Of a stretch of DNA of 7,248 nucleotides, positions 1-6,399 are shown one piece after another. The first letter of the stretch is position 1, and every line of letters begins with the position of its first letter. Source of the stretch: Streptococcaceae bacterium (GTDB lineage Bacteria > Bacillota > Bacilli > Lactobacillales > Streptococcaceae). The stretch covers positions 1-7,248 of the forward strand of contig JAITHN010000050.1 in NCBI GenBank assembly GCA_031279745.1. The letters run 5' to 3'. The notes beneath the pieces are model-generated. The model was not told the DNA's origin. It saw only the letters and a program-made list of their open reading frames with translations, and searched no databases. Position numbers and translations under genes: made by a program.

Positions 1-1
1 T

Positions 2-3000
2 GAGAATACTTTCTATATCCGGACAAATGAAAAAACTTATCACCCAGAAAAATCGAAATATAATACTAAATTTGAAGATGTTTTCGGACCACTTGCACCT
101 GGATCTTACAACATTCTTCCAGTTTCAGATTCTAGTGGTTCTCAACAAGATTCGAATCTTCCAGGGTTCGGAATACCCGCTGACTATTTCGCTAGTGGAA
201 ATGGTGCGTTCTCTAAGAAAATCGCATTGATTTCACGTGGAAGCAATACATTCCAACAAAAGATGCAAAATGCATTTGATATGGGTGCCCAAGGTCTTGT
301 CATTATTGACAATGACCCTGAAGACGACCAATCAGATTTATTCAGTTGTGGGATTGATATTGAAGATTACCCTGCCATTCCAACTATTGTCCTGCCTTAC
401 AAGGAAGGGGTAGAGCTTTATAAAGATGTGAAATCCGTTGGGAAAAATGCTTCCTTATTCTTTTCGGATAGCCAATTAACGACTTATGCCAATCCTAACG
501 CACAAAATATGAGTTTTTTCTCAAGTTGGGGTCCTACGCCTAATCTTGAATTAAAACCTGAAATTACTGGGGTAGGTGGCCACCTTTGGAGTTTAGATAA
601 CGGCAACTCTTATCAAGATATGTCAGGAACGAGTATGGCAACTCCATTTGTTGCTGGAAGCTCTGCTTTAATCATTCAAAGTTGGAAACAAAAAACTGGA
701 AAAGCACCTACGCCAAAAACAGTGAAAAAACTCCTTGAAAATACAAGTCGTCCAATCCTAGATGGAGAGTTCGGTGGTATTATAAGTCCTCGTAGACAAG
801 GGGTGGGCTTCATTCAAGTTGACAAAGCAATCGAAAACCCTGTTACCTTAACAGATAAAAAAGATGGTGATGGAATCTTCGCTTTAAAAGAAATGAAGCA
901 AACAACCCAATTTACATTTGAATTAAAAAATAACGGAAAGAAAAAACTCGTCTACAATTTTGACAACTATGGCGGGGCGTATTCTGAAGTCAAAGTTGAG
1001 GATACAAGAACGAAATTGGCGACAGGTTACATGGTTTCTCCTCATGATGTTTTAGGTCAACCGTTAACGAAAGAACATGAAGACAGCGTCTACGACAAAG
1101 TGATTCCGAAATCAACCGTGACGACCAAAACGAATACAATCACGCTCAATAAGGGAGAAAAGAAAAATGTGACCGTCACAATCTCACTTCCAAAAAACTT
1201 TAAAAAGGATCAGTTTGTCGAAGGATATATTTCTTTGAAAGAAAAATATGGAAAAGCACCTACTTTGACAACAGCCTACTTCGGATTTTTCGGAAACTAT
1301 GGGGATCAAGATTTTATTGATCCTTCCATTGATGAAAAGGGATCTGAATATGGGATTGGTTACTTGCTTGATGCTGGGGACCATGTTCTAGGAAGTGTTG
1401 AGTTAAATCAACAACTGGGGGATAGATGGCTCCTTGGGATTGACCGCAATCAAGTCGCAATTAGTAATGCTGAAGAAGAAGTGACCGATAGCACTGGTGA
1501 AAAACACCTCGTTTCTGCAGTCGGTGATCCTCAAAAAACTGCTTTCCCATTCTTTATGCTCAATCGTGAAGTTGAGAGTGTGAAAGTGAGTATTGTGGAT
1601 CAGTCACAAAAAAACGTGCGTACACTTGCGAATATTGGACAGCTTCACCGTACTGTCTTGACCAATACATCAGGAATTCCAGCTTGGGATGGGACTGTCA
1701 TCGATCAAAAAACCGGACTTTCAAAATATGTAAATGATGGTCAATATTATTTCAAATTTGAAATGACGGGTCCTTTAGGTCATAAACAAATGAAACAATA
1801 TCCAATTAAAGTGGATAGTATCGCTCCTGAAATTAAGAATTTACAATTAGATTATTCAGGAACCGATGTCTATCTGACGGGTTCTGCATCCGATTCTGGA
1901 AGCGGAATTTGGAAAAGTGGATATATCTCAGTATGTGTGAATGGACATTGGGAAAGTTATTATATCGGGACAGACCTTCAGTACGATGACTTATCACATT
2001 TCAGAATCAAAATTGGATATGGCCAAGAACGCTATCTGAAAGCTACAAACAATAAAATCATCACCTCTACCTTAGATGCTGCTAAAAACCGCGTGGAAAC
2101 TCCTGAAACCTCTCTTGATGTTCAAGGGATGCCTGCAGGGGTAGACAACGGAGGAAGCGTAAACAATCAAATCATTTTCGATAACCTTGATGATTTTGAC
2201 CTCTCAGGGAACGCTGGCCAGTTTGTAAATCCTTTCTACGCAGGACACAATAATTTACATGGAGCTGTCGATATTTATAAAGATGAAACGCTTGGTTGGG
2301 TATTTGAACTTCAAGGAAATTACTCTAAAGAATTTTATGTCTATGATGAAAAGGAAGGAGAAAAAGCGCCTACTCAAAAAGTTACTCCAGGAGTAAACGG
2401 AGAATATTATGTGCGTATACCACTTCTCTTCGGCAAAAGTCAGCTTCATTTCGAAGATGAAAATGGTGTTGAATTAAATCGCCCAGTTCCAATTCAATTC
2501 AAACAACCAATTGAAATCCCGCTTGATCCTGAAATGAGTATAAAATATCAAAAGGATGCCCTGGGTTATCATTTGAACGGGGAAGATGAATTCAAAATCC
2601 GCTTTAAAGTCCCTGAAGAAATTTCGAAAGTGGAAGTGTTCGCTGATGTATTAGTAAACAATAGTACCTCAGAGTCCAAATATTTATCTGTAACTGTAGA
2701 GGAAGACGGTTGGTCCACTTCAATCTTGACAAAAGAACAACTCATTGAGTGGGGAGGAGATATCAACATCTACGTTGTTGGGTACACTGCAAGTGGAGAA
2801 AAATACGCTGCGGATCGTATTAGTATTGATACAGATGAAATTGGAGATGTAGTCAATAAAGTAGCTCTTCCTACCGCCGAAAACCCAACCGTCTTCTTAG
2901 CAGATAAAATGTGTTACACAAAAGTGAACAATGATGACTTTGGCTTATATAATCCTTCAACCAAAGAATTTACACTTAAAGGAAAAGTTTTCCTTCCAAC

Positions 3001-3544
3001 AACAGAATCACTCGTTATCTTAGGACATTCGGATGATGTTTCAGACCCATTGAATCAAGTGGAAATAGATCCAACTACTGGAGCCTTCTCCTATGTTGTG
3101 AAAAATGTTGCTCCTCAAGGATTGTTACGTTTGATGGCAGTTTGGAAAAATTCTGAAACACATGCGACGACAAATATTCCTGTCGTTGTGGCGATGCAAA
3201 TGAATGTTCCAACAATCGAATTTGACAACTCGAAGAATTGGAATTTTGACCTTGAAAGCAATACGTATTCTGTAAAAACAAACAAGAGTAAATTCACTAT
3301 TAGTGGAAAAGTGACTGGAAACCTTGATAAAGGCACAGAGGTCTACCTAAACGGGGAAGTCATCGCAAAAGATGATGGTGAAGCAAATAGTTTTAACTAT
3401 GGGCACAACTATATTGGAGACTTTACGACATTCAGTAAAGAAGTGAAACTTCTAAAAAATTCTGACAATATCTTCAATATTACCGTGATTTCTCCATTTG
3501 GTCCTCGAACATTCTATACTCTCAATATTCACCAAGGAAAATAG
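2..3544 (+). CDS. S8 (subtilisin-like) cell-envelope serine protease, lactocepin/C5a-peptidase type, 5'-truncated by window
   Basis: The reading frame is open from the left edge, so the gene starts before the window; 1180 C-terminal residues are visible. In visible numbering, residues about 25-155 form a protease-associated (PA) domain (IALISRG near 73-79, then GAQGLVIID) inserted in the catalytic domain. The catalytic domain resumes with SSWGPTP near 174-180 and GTSMATPFVAG, whose Ser211 (codon 632-634) is the predicted nucleophile. The catalytic Asp and His and the oxyanion Asn lie before the window. Residues about 280-430 resemble the Fn3-like domain that follows the catalytic domain in lactocepins and C5a peptidases. 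Further beta-sandwich segments follow, including PAWDGT near 560-565 and SGSASDSGSG-like Ig repeats. By family, such enzymes are secreted and cleave casein-like or host proteins; the substrate here is unknown. The C-terminus, LNIHQGK, has no LPXTG motif, hydrophobic segment or basic tail. The family is confident; surface attachment is uncertain. Confidence 0.93.
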   Translation, partial: ENTFYIRTNEKTYHPEKSKYNTKFEDVFGPLAPGSYNILPVSDSSGSQQDSNLPGFGIPADYFASGNGAFSKKIALISRGSNTFQQKMQNAFDMGAQGLVIIDNDPEDDQSDLFSCGIDIEDYPAIPTIVLPYKEGVELYKDVKSVGKNASLFFSDSQLTTYANPNAQNMSFFSSWGPTPNLELKPEITGVGGHLWSLDNGNSYQDMSGTSMATPFVAGSSALIIQSWKQKTGKAPTPKTVKKLLENTSRPILDGEFGGIISPRRQGVGFIQVDKAIENPVTLTDKKDGDGIFALKEMKQTTQFTFELKNNGKKKLVYNFDNYGGAYSEVKVEDTRTKLATGYMVSPHDVLGQPLTKEHEDSVYDKVIPKSTVTTKTNTITLNKGEKKNVTVTISLPKNFKKDQFVEGYISLKEKYGKAPTLTTAYFGFFGNYGDQDFIDPSIDEKGSEYGIGYLLDAGDHVLGSVELNQQLGDRWLLGIDRNQVAISNAEEEVTDSTGEKHLVSAVGDPQKTAFPFFMLNREVESVKVSIVDQSQKNVRTLANIGQLHRTVLTNTSGIPAWDGTVIDQKTGLSKYVNDGQYYFKFEMTGPLGHKQMKQYPIKVDSIAPEIKNLQLDYSGTDVYLTGSASDSGSGIWKSGYISVCVNGHWESYYIGTDLQYDDLSHFRIKIGYGQERYLKATNNKIITSTLDAAKNRVETPETSLDVQGMPAGVDNGGSVNNQIIFDNLDDFDLSGNAGQFVNPFYAGHNNLHGAVDIYKDETLGWVFELQGNYSKEFYVYDEKEGEKAPTQKVTPGVNGEYYVRIPLLFGKSQLHFEDENGVELNRPVPIQFKQPIEIPLDPEMSIKYQKDALGYHLNGEDEFKIRFKVPEEISKVEVFADVLVNNSTSESKYLSVTVEEDGWSTSILTKEQLIEWGGDINIYVVGYTASGEKYAADRISIDTDEIGDVVNKVALPTAENPTVFLADKMCYTKVNNDDFGLYNPSTKEFTLKGKVFLPTTESLVILGHSDDVSDPLNQVEIDPTTGAFSYVVKNVAPQGLLRLMAVWKNSETHATTNIPVVVAMQMNVPTIEFDNSKNWNFDLESNTYSVKTNKSKFTISGKVTGNLDKGTEVYLNGEVIAKDDGEANSFNYGHNYIGDFTTFSKEVKLLKNSDNIFNITVISPFGPRTFYTLNIHQGK

Positions 3545-3579
3545 GCAAAATCAGCAGGCGTTTCGCCTGCTGATTTTGC
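3545..3579 (+). terminator. Intrinsic terminator of the S8 protease gene
   Basis: A perfect 16-bp inverted repeat (3545-3560 with 3564-3579) encloses a TTT loop and begins at the base after the protease stop codon. Its GC-rich core CAGCAGGCG is flanked by AAAA on the left and TTTT on the right, the usual layout of a Firmicutes terminator. The T-run pairs with the A-run and is followed by GCTGTATTT, so the U-tract is short. The symmetry would allow some function in both directions, but the flanking genes are co-directional. Confidence 0.88.
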
Positions 3580-3584
3580 TGTAT

Positions 3585-3614
3585 TTGACAAGTGAGTTTT
3601 CCTGAGTCTACAAT
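3585..3614 (+). promoter_or_regulatory. Sigma-A-type promoter of the glycerophosphotransferase gene
   Basis: A consensus -35 box TTGACA lies at 3585-3590 and a -10 box TACAAT (one mismatch to TATAAT) at 3609-3614, separated by 18 bp. The promoter starts just six bases after the terminator hairpin and points at the downstream gene. Transcription would start near 3621, giving a leader of about 120 nt. I see no extended TG element and no recognisable CcpA cre site or other operator. The boxes are seen in the sequence; activity is inferred. Confidence 0.8.
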
Positions 3615-3700
3615 GAATATAACAATTTTCGAAAGTGTTCATCTACATCAGAGACATGGAATTCTCCGTAAAATCGGTAGTAGCTGAGACTACAACGAAA
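3602..3700 (+). repeat. Imperfect 16-bp direct repeat at the promoter and in the leader
   Basis: CTGAGTCTACAATGAA (3602-3617), which contains the -10 box, recurs as CTGAGACTACAACGAA (3684-3699). The copies match at 14 of 16 positions and their starts are 82 bp apart. The second copy has no -35 box at a suitable distance, so it does not look like a second promoter. It could be a paired protein-binding site or a duplication remnant, or chance. Confidence 0.4.
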
Positions 3701-3724
3701 CAAGTCTTATCAATCAATAATTCT

Positions 3725-3730
3725 AAGGAG
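3725..3730 (+). promoter_or_regulatory. Ribosome binding site that decides the glycerophosphotransferase start
   Basis: AAGGAG lies 11 nt before ATG 3742. The frame could also start at GTG 3730 or TTG 3733, but those overlap or almost touch this site, so the ATG is preferred. Confidence 0.75.
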
Positions 3731-3741
3731 TGTTGAAACGA

Positions 3742-4920
3742 ATGAAAAAAATTGTTTTTCAACTCATCTACTTGATCATGCGTTTCTTTGGGTCAAGAAA
3801 AATTAAACCTGCAACCCTTTATTTTGAAAGTTTTTTTGGTAAACAGTTTTCAGATAATCCAAAAAGTATTCTTGACGAAATTCTAAAGCAAAGTGATCAA
3901 CAAAATCCTAAGCGTATTTTTATTGGGGTTTCTGGATCTTTGGTTCCGGCCATGAAGAAAAAATATCCAGAGGCAATCATTTTGAGGCGCTTTTCTCTTA
4001 AATGGTTGTATTGGGTGAGTGTTAGTGAATTTTGGGTAACAAATGTACGTCTTCCTCTCTGGTTTGCAAAAAATAAAGGAACAACCTATGTCCAAACTTG
4101 GCATGGAACCCCATTAAAGAAAATTGGTTTGGACATTGAAGAGGTGAATATTCACGACCAAAATACAAAAACGTATCACGAGGATTTTAAAAAAGAGACT
4201 GAGCGCTGGGACGTATTGGTCTGCCCAAATCCATTTGCCAAAAAAATCTTTCGTCAAGCCTTTGATTATAAAGGAAAGACCTTAGATATTGGCTATCCAA
4301 GAAACGATAAACTCATCCATGCGAATACTGCAAGCTCTATCTTGAAATTAAAAGATCAACTCGGGCTTCCAGTTGACCACAAAATCGTACTCTATGCACC
4401 TACATGGCGAGATGATTTGGTAAACGAAGATGGAAGCCATACTTTCGACCTTCCTTTTCAACTTTCCTCTTTTTTTGAAACAGCTGGAATGAAGACAACC
4501 TTAATTCTTCGTCCGCATTATCTTGTTAAAGATGCGATTGAAATCACCGGATATGAAAAAAACGTTCGAATACTGAGCGAAGTCGATATTTCAGATTTGT
4601 ATCTCGTCAGCGATTGCTTGGTGACGGATTACAGTTCTGTATTCTTTGACTATTCGCTTCTAAACCGTCCCATCTTGTTCTTCCCTTATGATTTATCTAA
4701 ATATCGTGATGAATTGCGCGGTTTCTATCTCGATTATTACAACGACCTGCCGGGAGAGCTCTTTCAAACCGAAGAGACGTTCTTAAGTGGTTTAAACTCA
4801 ACCCTTGAATCTATTGATTCAGAAATCCATTTCCCAGCCCAGGATTCCTTTTACCGCCAATACAGCGTGTGGGAAAAAGGGACGGCGAGCGAAAACGTTG
4901 CTAAGTTCCTCTTAAACTAA
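3742..4920 (+). CDS. CDP-glycerol glycerophosphotransferase family protein (TagB/TagF-like)
   Basis: This 392-residue protein belongs to the Glyphos_transf family, which transfers glycerol phosphate from CDP-glycerol to a membrane-linked acceptor during teichoic acid synthesis at the inner membrane face. Family motifs are intact and in order: WHGTPLKKIG with W120-H121, YAPTWRDD near 225-232, LRPHY with H259, and VTDYSSVFFDYS from 294. The conserved histidines of the WHG and RPH motifs correspond, by family knowledge, to catalytic residues of TagF. A short hydrophobic/amphipathic N-terminus (IVFQLIYLIMRFF) fits peripheral membrane binding. The length matches single-domain primases or short polymerases such as TagB and TarF, not the roughly 700-residue TagF. 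The gene has its own promoter and terminators on both sides, so it appears monocistronic and no other teichoic acid gene is beside it. Primase and polymerase activity cannot be told apart here; transfer of ribitol phosphate or another polyol phosphate is possible. Confidence 0.9.
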   Translation: MKKIVFQLIYLIMRFFGSRKIKPATLYFESFFGKQFSDNPKSILDEILKQSDQQNPKRIFIGVSGSLVPAMKKKYPEAIILRRFSLKWLYWVSVSEFWVTNVRLPLWFAKNKGTTYVQTWHGTPLKKIGLDIEEVNIHDQNTKTYHEDFKKETERWDVLVCPNPFAKKIFRQAFDYKGKTLDIGYPRNDKLIHANTASSILKLKDQLGLPVDHKIVLYAPTWRDDLVNEDGSHTFDLPFQLSSFFETAGMKTTLILRPHYLVKDAIEITGYEKNVRILSEVDISDLYLVSDCLVTDYSSVFFDYSLLNRPILFFPYDLSKYRDELRGFYLDYYNDLPGELFQTEETFLSGLNSTLESIDSEIHFPAQDSFYRQYSVWEKGTASENVAKFLLN

Positions 4921-4941
4921 GCCAAGTAATTGTTTCACTTT

Positions 4942-4995
4942 CTTGAATATGCAAACAACCCCAGACTAAGGTCTGGGGTTGTTTGCATATTCAAG
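4942..4995. terminator. Long bidirectional terminator between the convergent glycerophosphotransferase gene and dnaJ
   Basis: A perfect 25-bp inverted repeat (4942-4966 with 4971-4995) has a TAAG loop. The core CCCCAGAC/GTCTGGGG is flanked by AAACAA on one side and TTGTTT on the other, so each strand reads a GC stem followed by a T-rich stretch. It starts 21 nt after the glycerophosphotransferase stop. The dnaJ stop lies about 130 nt away on the other side, so the hairpin can end transcription from both directions. The stem is longer than most intrinsic terminators. Confidence 0.87.
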
Positions 4996-5128
4996 CTAAA
5001 TTGGACGAGTTTGTAAAATCCTGTCACTTTAACGGTCCTAAAATGCCTGAATTTCTCCACTCTAAAACAGTCTAACTTTGGGGTCAATAAAATCCCCAAA
5101 CGAACCGTGGTCAAACTCCACTTCCAGT
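4996..5128. other. Non-coding stretch downstream of dnaJ, with a small hairpin
   Basis: No ORF of useful length is present. A 7-bp perfect stem TTTGGGG/CCCCAAA (5077-5083 with 5094-5100) has a 10-nt loop, and a weaker 4-bp GTGG/CCAC pairing lies at 5107-5121. Neither is followed by a T-run on either strand, so neither is a convincing terminator. They may form structure in the dnaJ mRNA 3' end ahead of the 25-bp hairpin. Confidence 0.4.
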
Positions 5129-6301
5129 CTATTTTTTATTTTTCTTTTTGCCGAACATTTTTCCGAGTAAACCTTCTTCTCCATGGTTCAACTCTACTCC
5201 ACTCGCTTTTGCAAAGGCGAGCATTGCTTCTTTTTGTTCTTCGTTTAGCTTGGCAGGAGTTTCGACTCTTGCAATAACGGTTTGATCCCCATTTCCACTC
5301 CCTCGAAGTTTAGGGGCTCCTTTTCCTCGCAATCTGAATTTTGCACCTGCTTGTGTTCCGCTTGGAACTTTTAACTTCACATTTCCGTGAACAGTTGGGA
5401 CTTCAACCTCATCTCCAAGTGCAACCTGAGCAAAATTCAATGGCATTTCAAAGTAGATTTCGGAACCATCACGAACAAACTCTTCACTCTTCTCAACGAT
5501 GAAACGAACATAGAGATCTCCATGAGGTCCTCCATTTCCACCCGCTTCTCCTTGACCAGAAAGACGCATTTGTTGGCCGTCATCTACTCCTGCTGGAACA
5601 TTTACCTTGACCTTATGTTTTGTTTTCACATGCCCACTACCATGACAAGTGGTACATTTTTCTTTGATTTCTTGCCCTGTTCCTCCACAAAGGTCACAAG
5701 TCGCTTGTGTCCGCATCATACCAAGTGGAGTTTGACGGTCAATATTGATCCGTCCGCTACCATGACATTTCGTACAAGTGATTGGGCTCGTCCCAGGTTT
5801 CGCACCATTCCCATGACACGTGCCACAAGTATCTTCACGGTTATATTCGATGTCTTTTTCAACACCAAAGATCGCTTCCTCAAATTTGAGGTTCATACGA
5901 TACTGCAAATCTTCTCCAACCGTTGGAGCATTCGGATTTCTTGATGCACCTCCAAATCCACCAAAACTTGAGCCACCCCCTCCAAAGAAGTTTTCAAAGA
6001 TATCCTCAAAACCGAATCCAGACCCTCCGCCAGAAAAGCCACCAAATCCACCGCCAAATCCACCACCGTAGTTCGGATCTGTACCTGCAAACCCATATTG
6101 GTCATAGGCAGCTTTCTTCTGAGGATCACTTAATATTTCATAAGCTTCTGAAATCTCTTTGAATTTATCCTCGGCACCCGCTTCTTTATTGATATCTGGA
6201 TGATACTGTTTGCTCAATTTTCGGTAGGCTTTCTTTATTTCTTGTTCACTTGAACTCTTACTCACTCCAAGCACTTCATAATAATCTCGCTTGTCCGCCA
6301 T
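5129..6301 (-). CDS. dnaJ: Chaperone protein DnaJ (Hsp40, class I)
   Basis: This complete 390-residue type I Hsp40 delivers unfolded clients to DnaK and stimulates its ATPase in the cytoplasm. The J domain covers residues 1-70, with HPD at 34-36 between helices II and III. A Gly/Phe-rich linker (about 71-125) contains the regulatory-type motif D100-I101-F102. The zinc region at 159-223 has all four CxxCxGxG modules (CGTCHGNG, CTKCHGSG, CDLCGGTG, CTTCHGSG), enough for two zinc ions. The C-terminal client-binding and dimerisation domains follow, and the protein ends in a lysine-rich tail, FGKKKNKK. ATG 6301 is preferred to an in-frame GTG at 6310 because a GAGGTG ribosome binding site lies 6 nt before the ATG and overlaps that GTG. 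The gene follows dnaK in the usual order, 97 nt after its stop. Nothing is missing or disrupted. Confidence 0.98.
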   Translation of the reverse strand: MADKRDYYEVLGVSKSSSEQEIKKAYRKLSKQYHPDINKEAGAEDKFKEISEAYEILSDPQKKAAYDQYGFAGTDPNYGGGFGGGFGGFSGGGSGFGFEDIFENFFGGGGSSFGGFGGASRNPNAPTVGEDLQYRMNLKFEEAIFGVEKDIEYNREDTCGTCHGNGAKPGTSPITCTKCHGSGRINIDRQTPLGMMRTQATCDLCGGTGQEIKEKCTTCHGSGHVKTKHKVKVNVPAGVDDGQQMRLSGQGEAGGNGGPHGDLYVRFIVEKSEEFVRDGSEIYFEMPLNFAQVALGDEVEVPTVHGNVKLKVPSGTQAGAKFRLRGKGAPKLRGSGNGDQTVIARVETPAKLNEEQKEAMLAFAKASGVELNHGEEGLLGKMFGKKKNKK

Positions 6302-6307
6302 TCTTCC

Positions 6308-6313
6308 CACCTC
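6308..6313 (-). promoter_or_regulatory. Ribosome binding site of dnaJ
   Basis: On the minus strand, GAGGTG lies 6 nt upstream of ATG 6301. It excludes the in-frame GTG at 6310, which falls within the site. Confidence 0.8.
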
Positions 6314-6321
6314 ATTTATTT

Positions 6322-6349
6322 AAAAACTTGGCGGAGTCTCCTCCGCCAA
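6322..6349 (-). terminator. Terminator-like hairpin between dnaK and dnaJ
   Basis: On the minus strand, TTGGCGGAG-GAGA-CTCCGCCAA forms a perfect 9-bp stem with a GAGA tetraloop (6349-6341 with 6336-6328). One G and then TTTTT (6326-6322) follow, as in an intrinsic terminator. It lies after dnaK, and only 20 bases separate the T-run from the dnaJ ATG, too few for another promoter. It probably attenuates read-through into dnaJ; an mRNA processing or stability role is also possible. Confidence 0.7.
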
Positions 6350-6354
6350 CCAAT

Positions 6355-6367
6355 ATGTGTTACACAT
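6355..6367. repeat. Short perfect dyad in the dnaK-dnaJ spacer
   Basis: ATGTGT-T-ACACAT is a 13-bp perfect dyad, 32 nt downstream of the dnaK stop and 5 bp before the terminator-like stem. It does not match CIRCE (TTAGCACTC-N9-GAGTGCTAA) and its single-base spacer is too short for an RNA loop of the full stem. It could be a protein-binding site or chance in AT-rich sequence. Confidence 0.25.
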
Positions 6368-6399
6368 TCAATTTACGAAACGCACAACCCTTTCAAAGA

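Noticed and set aside
27..230. A 67-codon ORF at the left edge
   Set aside because: It overlaps the protease coding sequence in another frame and has no recognisable domain; it is a shadow.
700..1262. A 14-bp direct repeat GGAAAAGCACCTAC within the protease gene
   Set aside because: It encodes similar short GKAPT turns in unrelated domains; there is no repeat unit around it, so chance or codon preference is enough.
227..3544. Treating the codon at 227 as the protease start
   Set aside because: The frame is open back to position 2 with protease-like sequence, and 227 is an ATT inside the PA domain with no ribosome binding site. The gene is cut by the window edge.
3613..3687. A 24-codon ORF from the ATG at 3613
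   Set aside because: The ATG overlaps the -10 box and lies before the predicted transcription start, so it would not be in the mRNA.
3730..3741. GTG 3730 or TTG 3733 as the glycerophosphotransferase start
   Set aside because: GTG overlaps the AAGGAG site and TTG is only 2 nt from it. ATG 3742 has usable spacing and gives a typical hydrophobic N-terminus.
3734..3750. A CcpA cre-like site around TTGAAACGAATGAA
   Set aside because: It has at least two mismatches at conserved positions of the cre consensus, so it is not supportable.
5387..5944. A 185-codon plus-strand ORF opposite dnaJ
   Set aside because: It is fully antisense to a well-supported dnaJ, and its composition mirrors dnaJ codons.
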